The notes: a model not told the origin generated them from the letters alone. DNA of 5,007 nt from Lachnospiraceae bacterium UBA1201 (GCA_002309675.1 DBXX01000019.1:65922-70928); one strand, 5' to 3'. Shown: positions 1 to 4,963, counted from the stretch's first letter. Made by a program: numbers and translations.

Positions 1-323
1 GCGTACCGCGGCATGAAGGGTTTACCGGCCTCATCTACGAAATTGATCTTCTCCTCGTCGAACTTCCAGTCGATACCATCCTTACTGTGACCCAGATAGA
101 TGTACGGGATGCCGTTCGTCTGCTCTCCGCGGAACACGCCGATGAATTCGCCGTTATACGGCATTACGGCGCTGTTAAAGATGCGGGCTACGCCCGGCAG
201 CGGATTGCGTCCGATGATCGGGTTCGCAGGATATCTCCATACAGGCGCATCGGGAAGGTCATCCGGCATCGGGACCCAGGGCATATTCGGAACTGCGGGA
301 CAATACATTTTTATTTCACTCAT
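1..323 (-). CDS. GH130-like glycoside phosphorylase, N-terminal part (cut by window edge)
   Basis: This is a partial gene: 107 codons plus two bases are visible from the ATG at 323, reading off the left edge with no stop. The start has a strong site, AGGAG at 331-335, 7 nt upstream. The protein opens MSEIKMYCPAVPNMPWVPMP and has no signal peptide, so it is probably cytoplasmic. Residues 34-46 (NPIIGRNPLPGVA), 48-66 (IFNSAVMPYNGEFIGVFRG) and 73-88 (PYIYLGHSKDGIDWKF) match the first blade of the five-bladed GH130 beta-propeller: the N-P-I-I opening, a VFN-like segment, a hydrophobic strand ending in R-G-E, and an S-x-DG-x-x-W/F turn. GH130 enzymes mostly phosphorolyse beta-mannosides such as mannosylglucose, manno-oligosaccharides or mannosyl-N-acetylglucosamine to mannose 1-phosphate. 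The catalytic Asp is expected beyond the edge, so substrate and activity cannot be judged. A GH43 or GH32 propeller is a less likely alternative. The gene follows the LacI regulator by 32 bp with no terminator between them, so the two are probably co-transcribed. Confidence 0.75.
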   Translation of the reverse strand, partial: MSEIKMYCPAVPNMPWVPMPDDLPDAPVWRYPANPIIGRNPLPGVARIFNSAVMPYNGEFIGVFRGEQTNGIPYIYLGHSKDGIDWKFDEEKINFVDEAGKPFMPRY

Positions 324-330
324 GATAATT

Positions 331-335
331 CTCCT
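331..335 (-). promoter_or_regulatory. Ribosome binding site of the GH130-like gene
   Basis: The minus strand reads AAAAAAGGAG, then 7 nt, then ATG. This fixes the start of the edge-truncated gene at 323. The site sits inside the 32-bp gap after the regulator's stop codon. The gap contains no hairpin with a U-tract, which fits read-through from the regulator gene. Confidence 0.8.
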
Positions 336-355
336 TTTTTCTATCTGTTGCGTTA

Positions 356-1402
356 TCAGTCTAACGCGGATGATCTTATTGATGATTCACGTGTCACGAT
401 CTGCGTGGCGATCGCTACCATTTCCTTCGTTCGCTCCGGACTATCGATGCGCCAGAACAATTCCTGTACCAGCCGGATACCGAGGTCCTTATTCGGGATG
501 TGAACGGTCGAAAGCGGCGGCGTCATGACCTGCGCTTCCTCCTTATCATCAAACCCGATAATGGCAACATCCCTGGGAATCGATATGTTCTTCTCCTTTA
601 GGATGTAGTACAGATCCTTTGCGATGTCATCATTTGCGCACACGATCGCATCCGGGATGTATGGCATGGTATTAAATGCTTTCTCGACCTCTTCCCGGCT
701 GTAATAGCGGTTCTTCACATGAGCCGTCTTAATGATATTCCGGTCGCGTTCCAGGTTCGCATCGATCAATGCGGCGGCAAATCCGCGGAAACGGTCGTGA
801 ATCGATTTACAGTAGGTGATGTCACCGATAAAACCGATACGACGCATTCCCTGTGCGATAAGGCTCTCCACCTGCATGCGCACGCTGCATTCCCCCTCGG
901 GAATAACGATATCGCCGTATCGGAGATATCCGTCAAAATGCTTCGGCGCATCCAAAAATACGATCGGTACGCCGAGTTTTGCGATCCGTCCGATATATTC
1001 CTCGGAAAATACATACAAAGCGATGACACCGTCGACCTCGCTTTCAGTAAGGTCACGGGGCAATTCCATCCGTTCCTCCATGGCTTCATCGACAAAATTC
1101 AAAAACAGTCGACAATTGTTACGGGACAGTTCTTCCGATATTCCGGTGATGATCCGATGCCAGAACGAAGAGGAATCTCTTCCAAGCACCAATATGTTCC
1201 GGGTGCTGTTCTTCCTGTACATCTCCGACACTTCTCTCGGTAAGGGCATTTTGAATTTGGCATACCCCATTTCGTAGGCCTTCCGAAGTACCATGAGCTT
1301 CGTGTCTTCCGCCACGGCATCACTCCCAACTAAAGCCTTTGATACCGTATTACGCGACAGGCCGAGTTCCTTTGCGATATCCTGTATGGTCGTTTTTTTC
1401 AT
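356..1402 (-). CDS. LacI-family transcriptional regulator with atypical hinge
   Basis: This is a complete 348-residue protein, the normal size for the LacI/GalR family. Residues 4-23 form the LacI helix-turn-helix (TTIQDIAKELGLSRNTVSKA). The residues at the two main specificity positions of the recognition helix are R17 and N18, where E. coli LacI has Y17 and Q18. Residues 68-340 form a type I periplasmic-binding-protein-like effector domain, seen in ILVLGRD (70-76), DGVIALY (124-130), PIVFLDAP (146-153), RRIGFIGD (187-194), FRGF (205-208), DAIVCANDDIA (251-261) and IIGFDD (281-286). The linker after the HTH (MGYAKFKMPLPREV, 45-58) lacks the usual N-x-x-A-R-x-L hinge-helix pattern. The effector is presumably a sugar or sugar phosphate. 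The GH130-like gene immediately downstream suggests a mannoside breakdown product, which is inference. The ATG at 1402 is supported by GGAG 7 nt upstream. A consensus promoter and an operator-like palindrome precede the gene, so autoregulation is likely. Confidence 0.93.
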   Translation of the reverse strand: MKKTTIQDIAKELGLSRNTVSKALVGSDAVAEDTKLMVLRKAYEMGYAKFKMPLPREVSEMYRKNSTRNILVLGRDSSSFWHRIITGISEELSRNNCRLFLNFVDEAMEERMELPRDLTESEVDGVIALYVFSEEYIGRIAKLGVPIVFLDAPKHFDGYLRYGDIVIPEGECSVRMQVESLIAQGMRRIGFIGDITYCKSIHDRFRGFAAALIDANLERDRNIIKTAHVKNRYYSREEVEKAFNTMPYIPDAIVCANDDIAKDLYYILKEKNISIPRDVAIIGFDDKEEAQVMTPPLSTVHIPNKDLGIRLVQELFWRIDSPERTKEMVAIATQIVTRESSIRSSALD

Positions 1403-1409
1403 TTCTCTT

Positions 1410-1420
1410 CTCCATATGGA
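1410..1420 (-). promoter_or_regulatory. Ribosome binding site of the LacI-type gene, overlapping a small palindrome
   Basis: GGAG lies at 1410-1413, 7 nt before the ATG (minus strand GGAGAAGAGAA then ATG). Its first three bases are the right arm of a perfect 10-bp palindrome, TCCATATGGA (1411-1420). The palindrome could be incidental, or could place a bound protein or weak fold over the ribosome site. The sequence alone does not decide between these. Confidence 0.65.
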
Positions 1421-1456
1421 TCTAGTTTTTTGTGTACTTCACGTGTGCATGTCTGC

Positions 1457-1478
1457 TGCAAATTTGCACACATTTGCA
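1457..1478. promoter_or_regulatory. Candidate LacI-type operator: palindrome TGCAAATTTGCA plus a further half-site
   Basis: Positions 1457-1468 are a perfect 12-bp palindrome, TGCAAATTTGCA. A further TTTGCA half-site lies at 1473-1478, ten bases (about one helical turn) from the TTTGCA at 1463-1468. The arms resemble the TGCAAA/TTTGCA arms of many LacI-family operators (for example TGCAAACGTTTGCA), but the central CG is missing. It lies about 27-38 nt downstream of the predicted transcription start of the LacI-type gene, where a bound repressor could block elongation. An overlapping inverted repeat, GTGTGCA (1443-1449) and TGCACAC (1465-1471), is an alternative binding or hairpin structure. 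Palindromy is seen directly. Binding by the adjacent regulator is inferred. Confidence 0.5.
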
Positions 1479-1500
1479 TGATTATCCTTCAATTAGCCCT

Positions 1501-1529
1501 ATCATATCGGAATAAGGCTGATTTGTCAA
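1501..1529 (-). promoter_or_regulatory. Sigma-A promoter of the LacI-type gene and probably of the GH130-like gene
   Basis: On the minus strand the -35 box is TTGACA (1524-1529), a perfect consensus. The -10 box is TATGAT (1501-1506), one base off consensus. The spacer is exactly 17 bp. The predicted start is near 1494, leaving a leader of about 92 nt before the ATG at 1402 that contains the operator-like palindrome. Such a strong promoter before a regulator gene suggests that it drives an operon and is held down by repression. Confidence 0.85.
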
Positions 1530-1544
1530 GGTGTCCATGCATGC

Positions 1545-1557
1545 TTTTGTGCATTTT
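1545..1557. repeat. Additional copy of the terminator arm sequence
   Basis: TTGTGCATTTT occurs at 1547-1557 and again as the right arm of the terminator at 1605-1615 (11 of 11 bases identical). The copy at 1547-1557 can also pair with the left arm: GTGCATTTT (1549-1557) is the exact reverse complement of AAAATGCAC (1574-1582). It lies about 20 bp upstream of the -35 box of the LacI-type gene. It could be a competing arm, a protein site or a remnant of a duplication. Confidence 0.6.
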
Positions 1558-1571
1558 GAATAAGAAAACAC

Positions 1572-1615
1572 AAAAAATGCACAACAAAACGCATCCTGCA
1601 TTTGTTGTGCATTTT
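1572..1615 (-). terminator. Intrinsic terminator of the LTA-synthase-like gene
   Basis: There is a perfect 15-bp inverted repeat: AAAATGCACAACAAA (1574-1588) and TTTGTTGTGCATTTT (1601-1615). The 12-nt loop contains a further 3-bp stem (GCA 1591-1593 with TGC 1597-1599). It begins 5 bp after the TGA stop (1620-1622) of the upstream minus-strand gene. On that strand the stem ends in six U residues (1577-1572), followed after a few bases by another U-run. The stem is AU-rich with a GC-containing middle, so it may be moderate rather than very strong. It separates the envelope gene from the regulator's promoter. Confidence 0.8.
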
Positions 1616-1619
1616 CCGA

Positions 1620-3878
1620 TCAGTCCGTATGGCCCAAATTCTGGTGGATGATCTCAACTACTTCGTTTATATCGTACTTATAAGAATACGCATCTGTATA
1701 ACCTAAAACGACACTGTCGACACCGACCTGTCCGACTTTAATGATCTGTTCCTCTTCGTCGCCGGGCTTGTAATCGATGGCGAGCAGGGATTTTGACGAA
1801 ACGCAGATGGTATCCAGCGGATCATCGTCCACATAGATCACGGAGTAATCATTAAAACCGTTTCCGGAAACGATCAGGACATTTTCCTTCGAATACACAT
1901 CAGTGATCTCGATTGGATGTATGCCCATTTGCAGATCGGTCGCAACAAACGGAAGCTCTCCGTCGTAAGCGATCTGATCCCCGTAGAGGATATCATACTC
2001 GATCACTTCCAGTTCCTTCAGATATTGCTCCTCATCTTCAACGGTCCAGTCCTCGCCGGCATTTCGGCGATCCTCGAGATGCTTCTGATGCAGGCGGTAG
2101 ATAAATCCCTCGTGAATGTCCAGCCGGGACATCATATACGGGATCACCTGGAATGCTTCCAGGTTTTCGACGATTCGCGGCATTTCATAATTCGTCCAGA
2201 CCGCGTAAGGCGTTTCATATAATCCGAAGCCTTCCAGATGATCTTCATCGATCGTAAGTCCCGGCAAATGATCGCCAAACAGCAACAGCATGACCGGCTC
2301 TTCAAAAGAACGCAAACTCTCTACGAGATCAGCAACCATCTGATCCATCTCATATGCCTGGTTTGCATAGTATTCAAATGCATCCTTCTGATCAGCCAGC
2401 TTATCATCGATCCACTGCACCCGGATCACCGGATCGTCGAGAATCGATTTCTCCGGATAGGGGCCGTGTCCCTGGACGGATATCGTATAGATAAAATCGG
2501 GCTCCTCATCCGAGGTAAGGGTGTCCATGATGTACGGGATCAGACAGGTGTCTTCCGGCCAACCATTTTCCGTATATGTCAGGTCATACATATATTCCAT
2601 ACTGGTAAATGTATCGAAACCGAGATTGGAAAATACATGATTGCGCTCATAAAAGGTCGCATCGTTATTATGGATCGCATGCGCGCGGTAGCCCAGGTTC
2701 TTCAGCACGTAGGGCGCGCTCTCGCAAGTCTTCTTATTCAGGATCGTCTTATATGGGTACTCACCGGGTCCGAAACTCTGCATGTTCATGGAAGTCAACA
2801 TCTCGAATTCCGTATTTGCTGTACCCGCGCCGATCGAAGGAACGCTCACGTATCCCGAACTGCACTGACGCATCAAAGTATGCATGAACGGCGTCGGGTC
2901 CTTATCATATTGCACGGAAGAATTCTTCTGCAGATCATAAAAAGATTCGAGTTGAACGGCGATAATGTTTACCTTATTGTCTTTTCTCGGCTTTACGACC
3001 TTCTGCTGCGCACGGATGTACCACGGTTCCTCCTCGGTCTCTTCGATCGTCTCAGAAGGTGCCTGCGTTGTCGCGACCGGCTCGGTCTGAACATCGCTGC
3101 CCGAAGTCTCTTTATCCACTACGGCTATTTCTTCGGCTGTAGTTATTTCGGGATTTTTGTTGTAGTCCCCGATCTGGGACAGGATGTTATCCACGCGCTC
3201 TTTTCCGTAATCCGACGGCTTACTGATACCGGTATTCAGCAGCGTGCCTGAAAAACAGTACGGAACTCCGTACTCTTCATATGCGTCATGAATATTTGAG
3301 AAATGCAAGCTGAGCATGCCGATGGTATTCCCCAGCCAGGTCAATGAAAATACCACGAAGAAGCAGCTCATCGTGATCGTGATGTGTTTGAAACGATGTC
3401 CCTTTGTCGGGCCGGGCGCTATAATAATATACAGAAGCACCAGTGCAAACAAAACAATAACCGCGCCGACGATGATCAGTACGACACCCACCGGCCCCAA
3501 ATATTTCTGTGAAATACGAAGGGCGTACTCGATCAAGCGCAGATCCTGCGCGGTAAACGGCGTCGTCCGGAACACCAGCAGGATGGAATCCGTAATACCG
3601 ATCGCGATCCAGAGAATGCTCACCAAAATCAAACCGAACAGGCGCTTCCGGAAGATCAGCGCGATGCTTAGTGTGGCCAGAATGATCGTAGTGTTATATA
3701 AGAATGTAAACGGCGACAGGAAAACATATTTTCCGAGACTTACGACGGACTTGCGGCTGAGCAATTCTACAAACAGGTTGAGTGCTACACCGAGGATGAG
3801 CCAGACCTTGGTAAAATAGCCGGGCCGATCCAGTTTTTCCGCCAGTTTTTGAAACGCCATACCTTTTTTGATCTTCAT
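1620..3878 (-). CDS. LTA-synthase-family membrane phosphotransferase (sulfatase fold)
   Basis: This is a 752-residue protein, starting at the ATG at 3878, with the layout of lipoteichoic-acid synthases. Five hydrophobic segments lie near residues 22-40, 53-76, 80-102, 128-154 and 166-190. A T/E-rich linker spans about 240-285, and an extracellular alkaline-phosphatase/sulfatase-type domain spans about 301-600. Expected active-site residues, at spacings like S. aureus LtaS, are E310 (in QLES), nucleophile T353 (in GAGTANTEF), R412, H471 (in QGHGPY) and D536-H537 (in FGDHLPG). LtaS-type enzymes move phosphoglycerol from phosphatidylglycerol onto a growing teichoic acid, using a divalent metal; related proteins act as primases or modify other glycans, so the acceptor here is unknown. 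The protein is about 100 residues longer at the C-terminus than a minimal LtaS. The tail (about 653-735) looks like a beta-sandwich. AGAGG 7 nt upstream supports the start; a longer reading from 3923 has no ribosome site and begins upstream of the predicted transcript start. The gene is transcribed divergently from popT. Confidence 0.9.
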   Translation of the reverse strand: MKIKKGMAFQKLAEKLDRPGYFTKVWLILGVALNLFVELLSRKSVVSLGKYVFLSPFTFLYNTTIILATLSIALIFRKRLFGLILVSILWIAIGITDSILLVFRTTPFTAQDLRLIEYALRISQKYLGPVGVVLIIVGAVIVLFALVLLYIIIAPGPTKGHRFKHITITMSCFFVVFSLTWLGNTIGMLSLHFSNIHDAYEEYGVPYCFSGTLLNTGISKPSDYGKERVDNILSQIGDYNKNPEITTAEEIAVVDKETSGSDVQTEPVATTQAPSETIEETEEEPWYIRAQQKVVKPRKDNKVNIIAVQLESFYDLQKNSSVQYDKDPTPFMHTLMRQCSSGYVSVPSIGAGTANTEFEMLTSMNMQSFGPGEYPYKTILNKKTCESAPYVLKNLGYRAHAIHNNDATFYERNHVFSNLGFDTFTSMEYMYDLTYTENGWPEDTCLIPYIMDTLTSDEEPDFIYTISVQGHGPYPEKSILDDPVIRVQWIDDKLADQKDAFEYYANQAYEMDQMVADLVESLRSFEEPVMLLLFGDHLPGLTIDEDHLEGFGLYETPYAVWTNYEMPRIVENLEAFQVIPYMMSRLDIHEGFIYRLHQKHLEDRRNAGEDWTVEDEEQYLKELEVIEYDILYGDQIAYDGELPFVATDLQMGIHPIEITDVYSKENVLIVSGNGFNDYSVIYVDDDPLDTICVSSKSLLAIDYKPGDEEEQIIKVGQVGVDSVVLGYTDAYSYKYDINEVVEIIHQNLGHTD

Positions 3879-3885
3879 TTCATTT

Positions 3886-3890
3886 CCTCT
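3886..3890 (-). promoter_or_regulatory. Ribosome binding site that sets the start of the LTA-synthase-like gene
   Basis: AGAGG on the minus strand is followed by 7 nt and the ATG at 3878, which begins MKIKKGMAFQ. The more distant in-frame ATG at 3923 has no purine-rich site and directly abuts the predicted -10 box. The ATG at 3878 is therefore preferred, removing 15 residues from the longest open frame. Confidence 0.75.
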
Positions 3891-3900
3891 TTTAAAACCG

Positions 3901-3916
3901 GGAGGACTATCCCTCC
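3901..3916 (-). other. Small 5'-leader hairpin of the LTA-synthase-like transcript
   Basis: GGAGG (3901-3905) and CCTCC (3912-3916) form a 5-bp GC-rich stem with a 6-nt loop. The predicted transcript start is at about 3916-3918, so the hairpin would lie at the very 5' end of the mRNA, a place where stems can protect transcripts from decay. It is short, so its role is inferred only. Confidence 0.35.
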
Positions 3917-3923
3917 GTCTCAT

Positions 3924-3952
3924 AATCTAGCACAAACCCGCGGGAATATCAA
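3924..3952 (-). promoter_or_regulatory. Sigma-A promoter of the LTA-synthase-like gene
   Basis: On the minus strand the -35 box is TTGATA (3947-3952) and the -10 box is TAGATT (3924-3929). The spacer is exactly 17 bp, and a TGC just before the -10 box gives an extended -10. The predicted start is about 3917, leaving a leader of roughly 40 nt. The spacer contains the perfect palindrome CCCGCGGG (3937-3944). Confidence 0.7.
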
Positions 3953-3980
3953 GAGATACTGCCACGATGTCGGGTCTTGC

Positions 3981-4008
3981 TTGACTTTTACCGGTTTTAT
4001 GATATCAT
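3981..4008 (+). promoter_or_regulatory. Sigma-A promoter of popT
   Basis: The -35 box is TTGACT (3981-3986) and the -10 box is TATCAT (4003-4008), with a 16-bp spacer. The -10 box lies in a perfect palindrome, ATGATATCAT (3999-4008). Alternative pairings, for example TTGCTT (3977-3982) with TATGAT (3998-4003) at 15 bp, are possible. The transcript start would be about 4015, giving a leader of roughly 45 nt. This promoter is back to back with that of the LTA-synthase-like gene, with 28 bp between their -35 boxes. Confidence 0.6.
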
Positions 4009-4037
4009 GATACAAGGGCCTGAAAATGGCCGGTAAA
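3987..4037. repeat. Inverted CCGG-type repeats around the popT promoter
   Basis: TTTACCGG (3987-3994) and CCGGTAAA (4030-4037) are an exact 8-bp inverted repeat flanking the popT -10 box, with repeat centres 43 bp apart, about four helical turns. A related AAAACCGG (3894-3901) is the exact reverse complement of CCGGTTTT (3991-3998). These may be half-sites for a regulator of both divergent genes. No binding protein can be named. Confidence 0.4.
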
Positions 4038-4048
4038 TAGGCCTCATT

Positions 4049-4054
4049 AAGGAG
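4049..4054 (+). promoter_or_regulatory. Ribosome binding site of popT
   Basis: AAGGAG, 6 nt before the ATG at 4061, is a strong match to the anti-Shine-Dalgarno sequence. It fixes the start of the protein at MSFVIDFIKG. Confidence 0.85.
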
Positions 4055-4060
4055 TATTTC

Positions 4061-4963
4061 ATGAGTTTTGTGATCGATTTTATCAAAGGCTGCGTCATCG
4101 GTATCGCGAATATCGTACCCGGTGTCAGCGGCGGTACGCTGGCGCTGATGCTCGGCGTCTACAACAAAATGCTCGGGGCCATCTCCGGCATTCTCAAACA
4201 GTTTAAAAAGAGCGTGAAGGTCCTGCTGCCCATCCTGCTCGGATGCGCATTCGGCATCATCGCCTTCTCCTTCATCATAACTTACCTGATCAGCAACGCT
4301 CCGTTCCCGACGTCCATGAGCTTCATCGGTCTGATCTTCGGAGGCCTGCCCATGCTCTTCCTCTGCTTCAAAAAAGCAGAAAAAGAAACCGCAGAGAAGA
4401 AAAAGACTTCCCGCGAAGCCCGCATGGTGCTGAACGTGGTGCTCTTCCTATTTTTCCTGGTCGGTTCCATCCTACTCAGCATTTCGAAGACCGCTGACGA
4501 GGGAACTACCCACAACATCACCTTCCTCACCATGTTCGTCTTCTTCCTGATGGGCATGATCGCATCAGCCGCCATGATCATCCCCGGCATCAGCGGTTCG
4601 CTGATCATGATGATCTTCGGCTACTACTTCGAGATCGTCGGTGCAGTAAAGGATTTCGTCCACGCACTGAAGGATTTCGATGTTGATAAGATGGTCTCAC
4701 TCTTCAAGATTCTGATCCCGTTCGGAATCGGTGTCGTCCTCGGTATCTTCCTCGTTGCGAAGATCATCAAATGGTTGCTCGATAAGCATCCCGCACCGAC
4801 CTACGCCTCCATCCTGGGTCTGATCGTCGCGAGCCCCGTCTCCATCTTCCTGAAGGTGGAATTTCCCGAAGGTTCGTTCGGCGTGCTGCCCATCGCGATC
4901 GGATGCGTACTGTTCGTAGTGTTCTTCATAGTATCGTTGAAATTCTCAAAAACAGAAGAATAA
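4061..4963 (+). CDS. popT: PopT/DUF368 family polyprenyl-phosphate transporter
   Basis: This is a complete 300-residue multi-pass membrane protein of typical DUF368 length. The family signature is visible as two related halves: GIANIVPGVSGGTLALMLGVY (14-34) and SAAMIIPGISGSLIMMIFGYY (169-189). Both carry the PG(V/I)SG loop between hydrophobic stretches. Further hydrophobic segments lie near 54-77, 86-103, 122-141, 154-167, 214-235, 247-263 and 274-293. A charged, Lys-rich loop lies at 104-121. DUF368 proteins (PopT) were shown in S. aureus and Vibrio cholerae to return undecaprenyl phosphate, the lipid carrier for peptidoglycan and other envelope polymers, from the outer to the inner leaflet. 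They share this role with the unrelated DedA-type UptA. The same activity is inferred here from family membership. Divergent transcription from the LTA-synthase-like gene supports an envelope role. The ATG at 4061 has an excellent ribosome site. No terminator is visible in the 44 bp after the TAA. Confidence 0.93.
   Translation: MSFVIDFIKGCVIGIANIVPGVSGGTLALMLGVYNKMLGAISGILKQFKKSVKVLLPILLGCAFGIIAFSFIITYLISNAPFPTSMSFIGLIFGGLPMLFLCFKKAEKETAEKKKTSREARMVLNVVLFLFFLVGSILLSISKTADEGTTHNITFLTMFVFFLMGMIASAAMIIPGISGSLIMMIFGYYFEIVGAVKDFVHALKDFDVDKMVSLFKILIPFGIGVVLGIFLVAKIIKWLLDKHPAPTYASILGLIVASPVSIFLKVEFPEGSFGVLPIAIGCVLFVVFFIVSLKFSKTEE

Noticed and set aside
87..528. Plus-strand open frames of 138 and 142 codons at the left end
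   Set aside because: They run antisense to the GH130-like N-terminus and the end of the LacI-type gene and span the gap between them. The minus-strand frames have recognisable motifs and ribosome sites.
719..1277. Two plus-strand open frames (174 and 153 codons) opposite the LacI-type gene
   Set aside because: They are antisense shadows of a well-supported LacI-family protein and lack ribosome sites or family features.
1403..1500. Possible riboswitch in the 92-nt leader of the LacI-type gene
   Set aside because: The leader is short, has no known aptamer pattern that I can recognise and no terminator or sequestering stem near the ribosome site. An operator explains the palindrome better.
1536..1544. 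ATGCATGC-type palindrome between terminator and promoter
   Set aside because: An 8-bp alternating palindrome is easily expected by chance. It has no repeat partner and no clear position relative to the promoter, so it is not called as a site.
1430..1651. A 73-codon plus-strand frame across the intergenic gap
   Set aside because: It crosses the minus-strand promoter, operator-like palindrome and terminator, has no ribosome site and shows no protein-like pattern.
2238..3251. A long 337-codon plus-strand open frame
   Set aside because: It lies wholly antisense to the LTA-synthase-like gene, whose active-site motifs prove the minus frame. The translation is rich in R, H and I with no recognisable domain, as expected for a shadow frame.
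3875..3883. A two-codon upstream frame (ATG AAA TGA) overlapping the start of the LTA-synthase-like gene
   Set aside because: Its ATG is only 2 nt from the AGAGG site, too close for normal initiation, so it is most simply chance sequence between the ribosome site and the true ATG.
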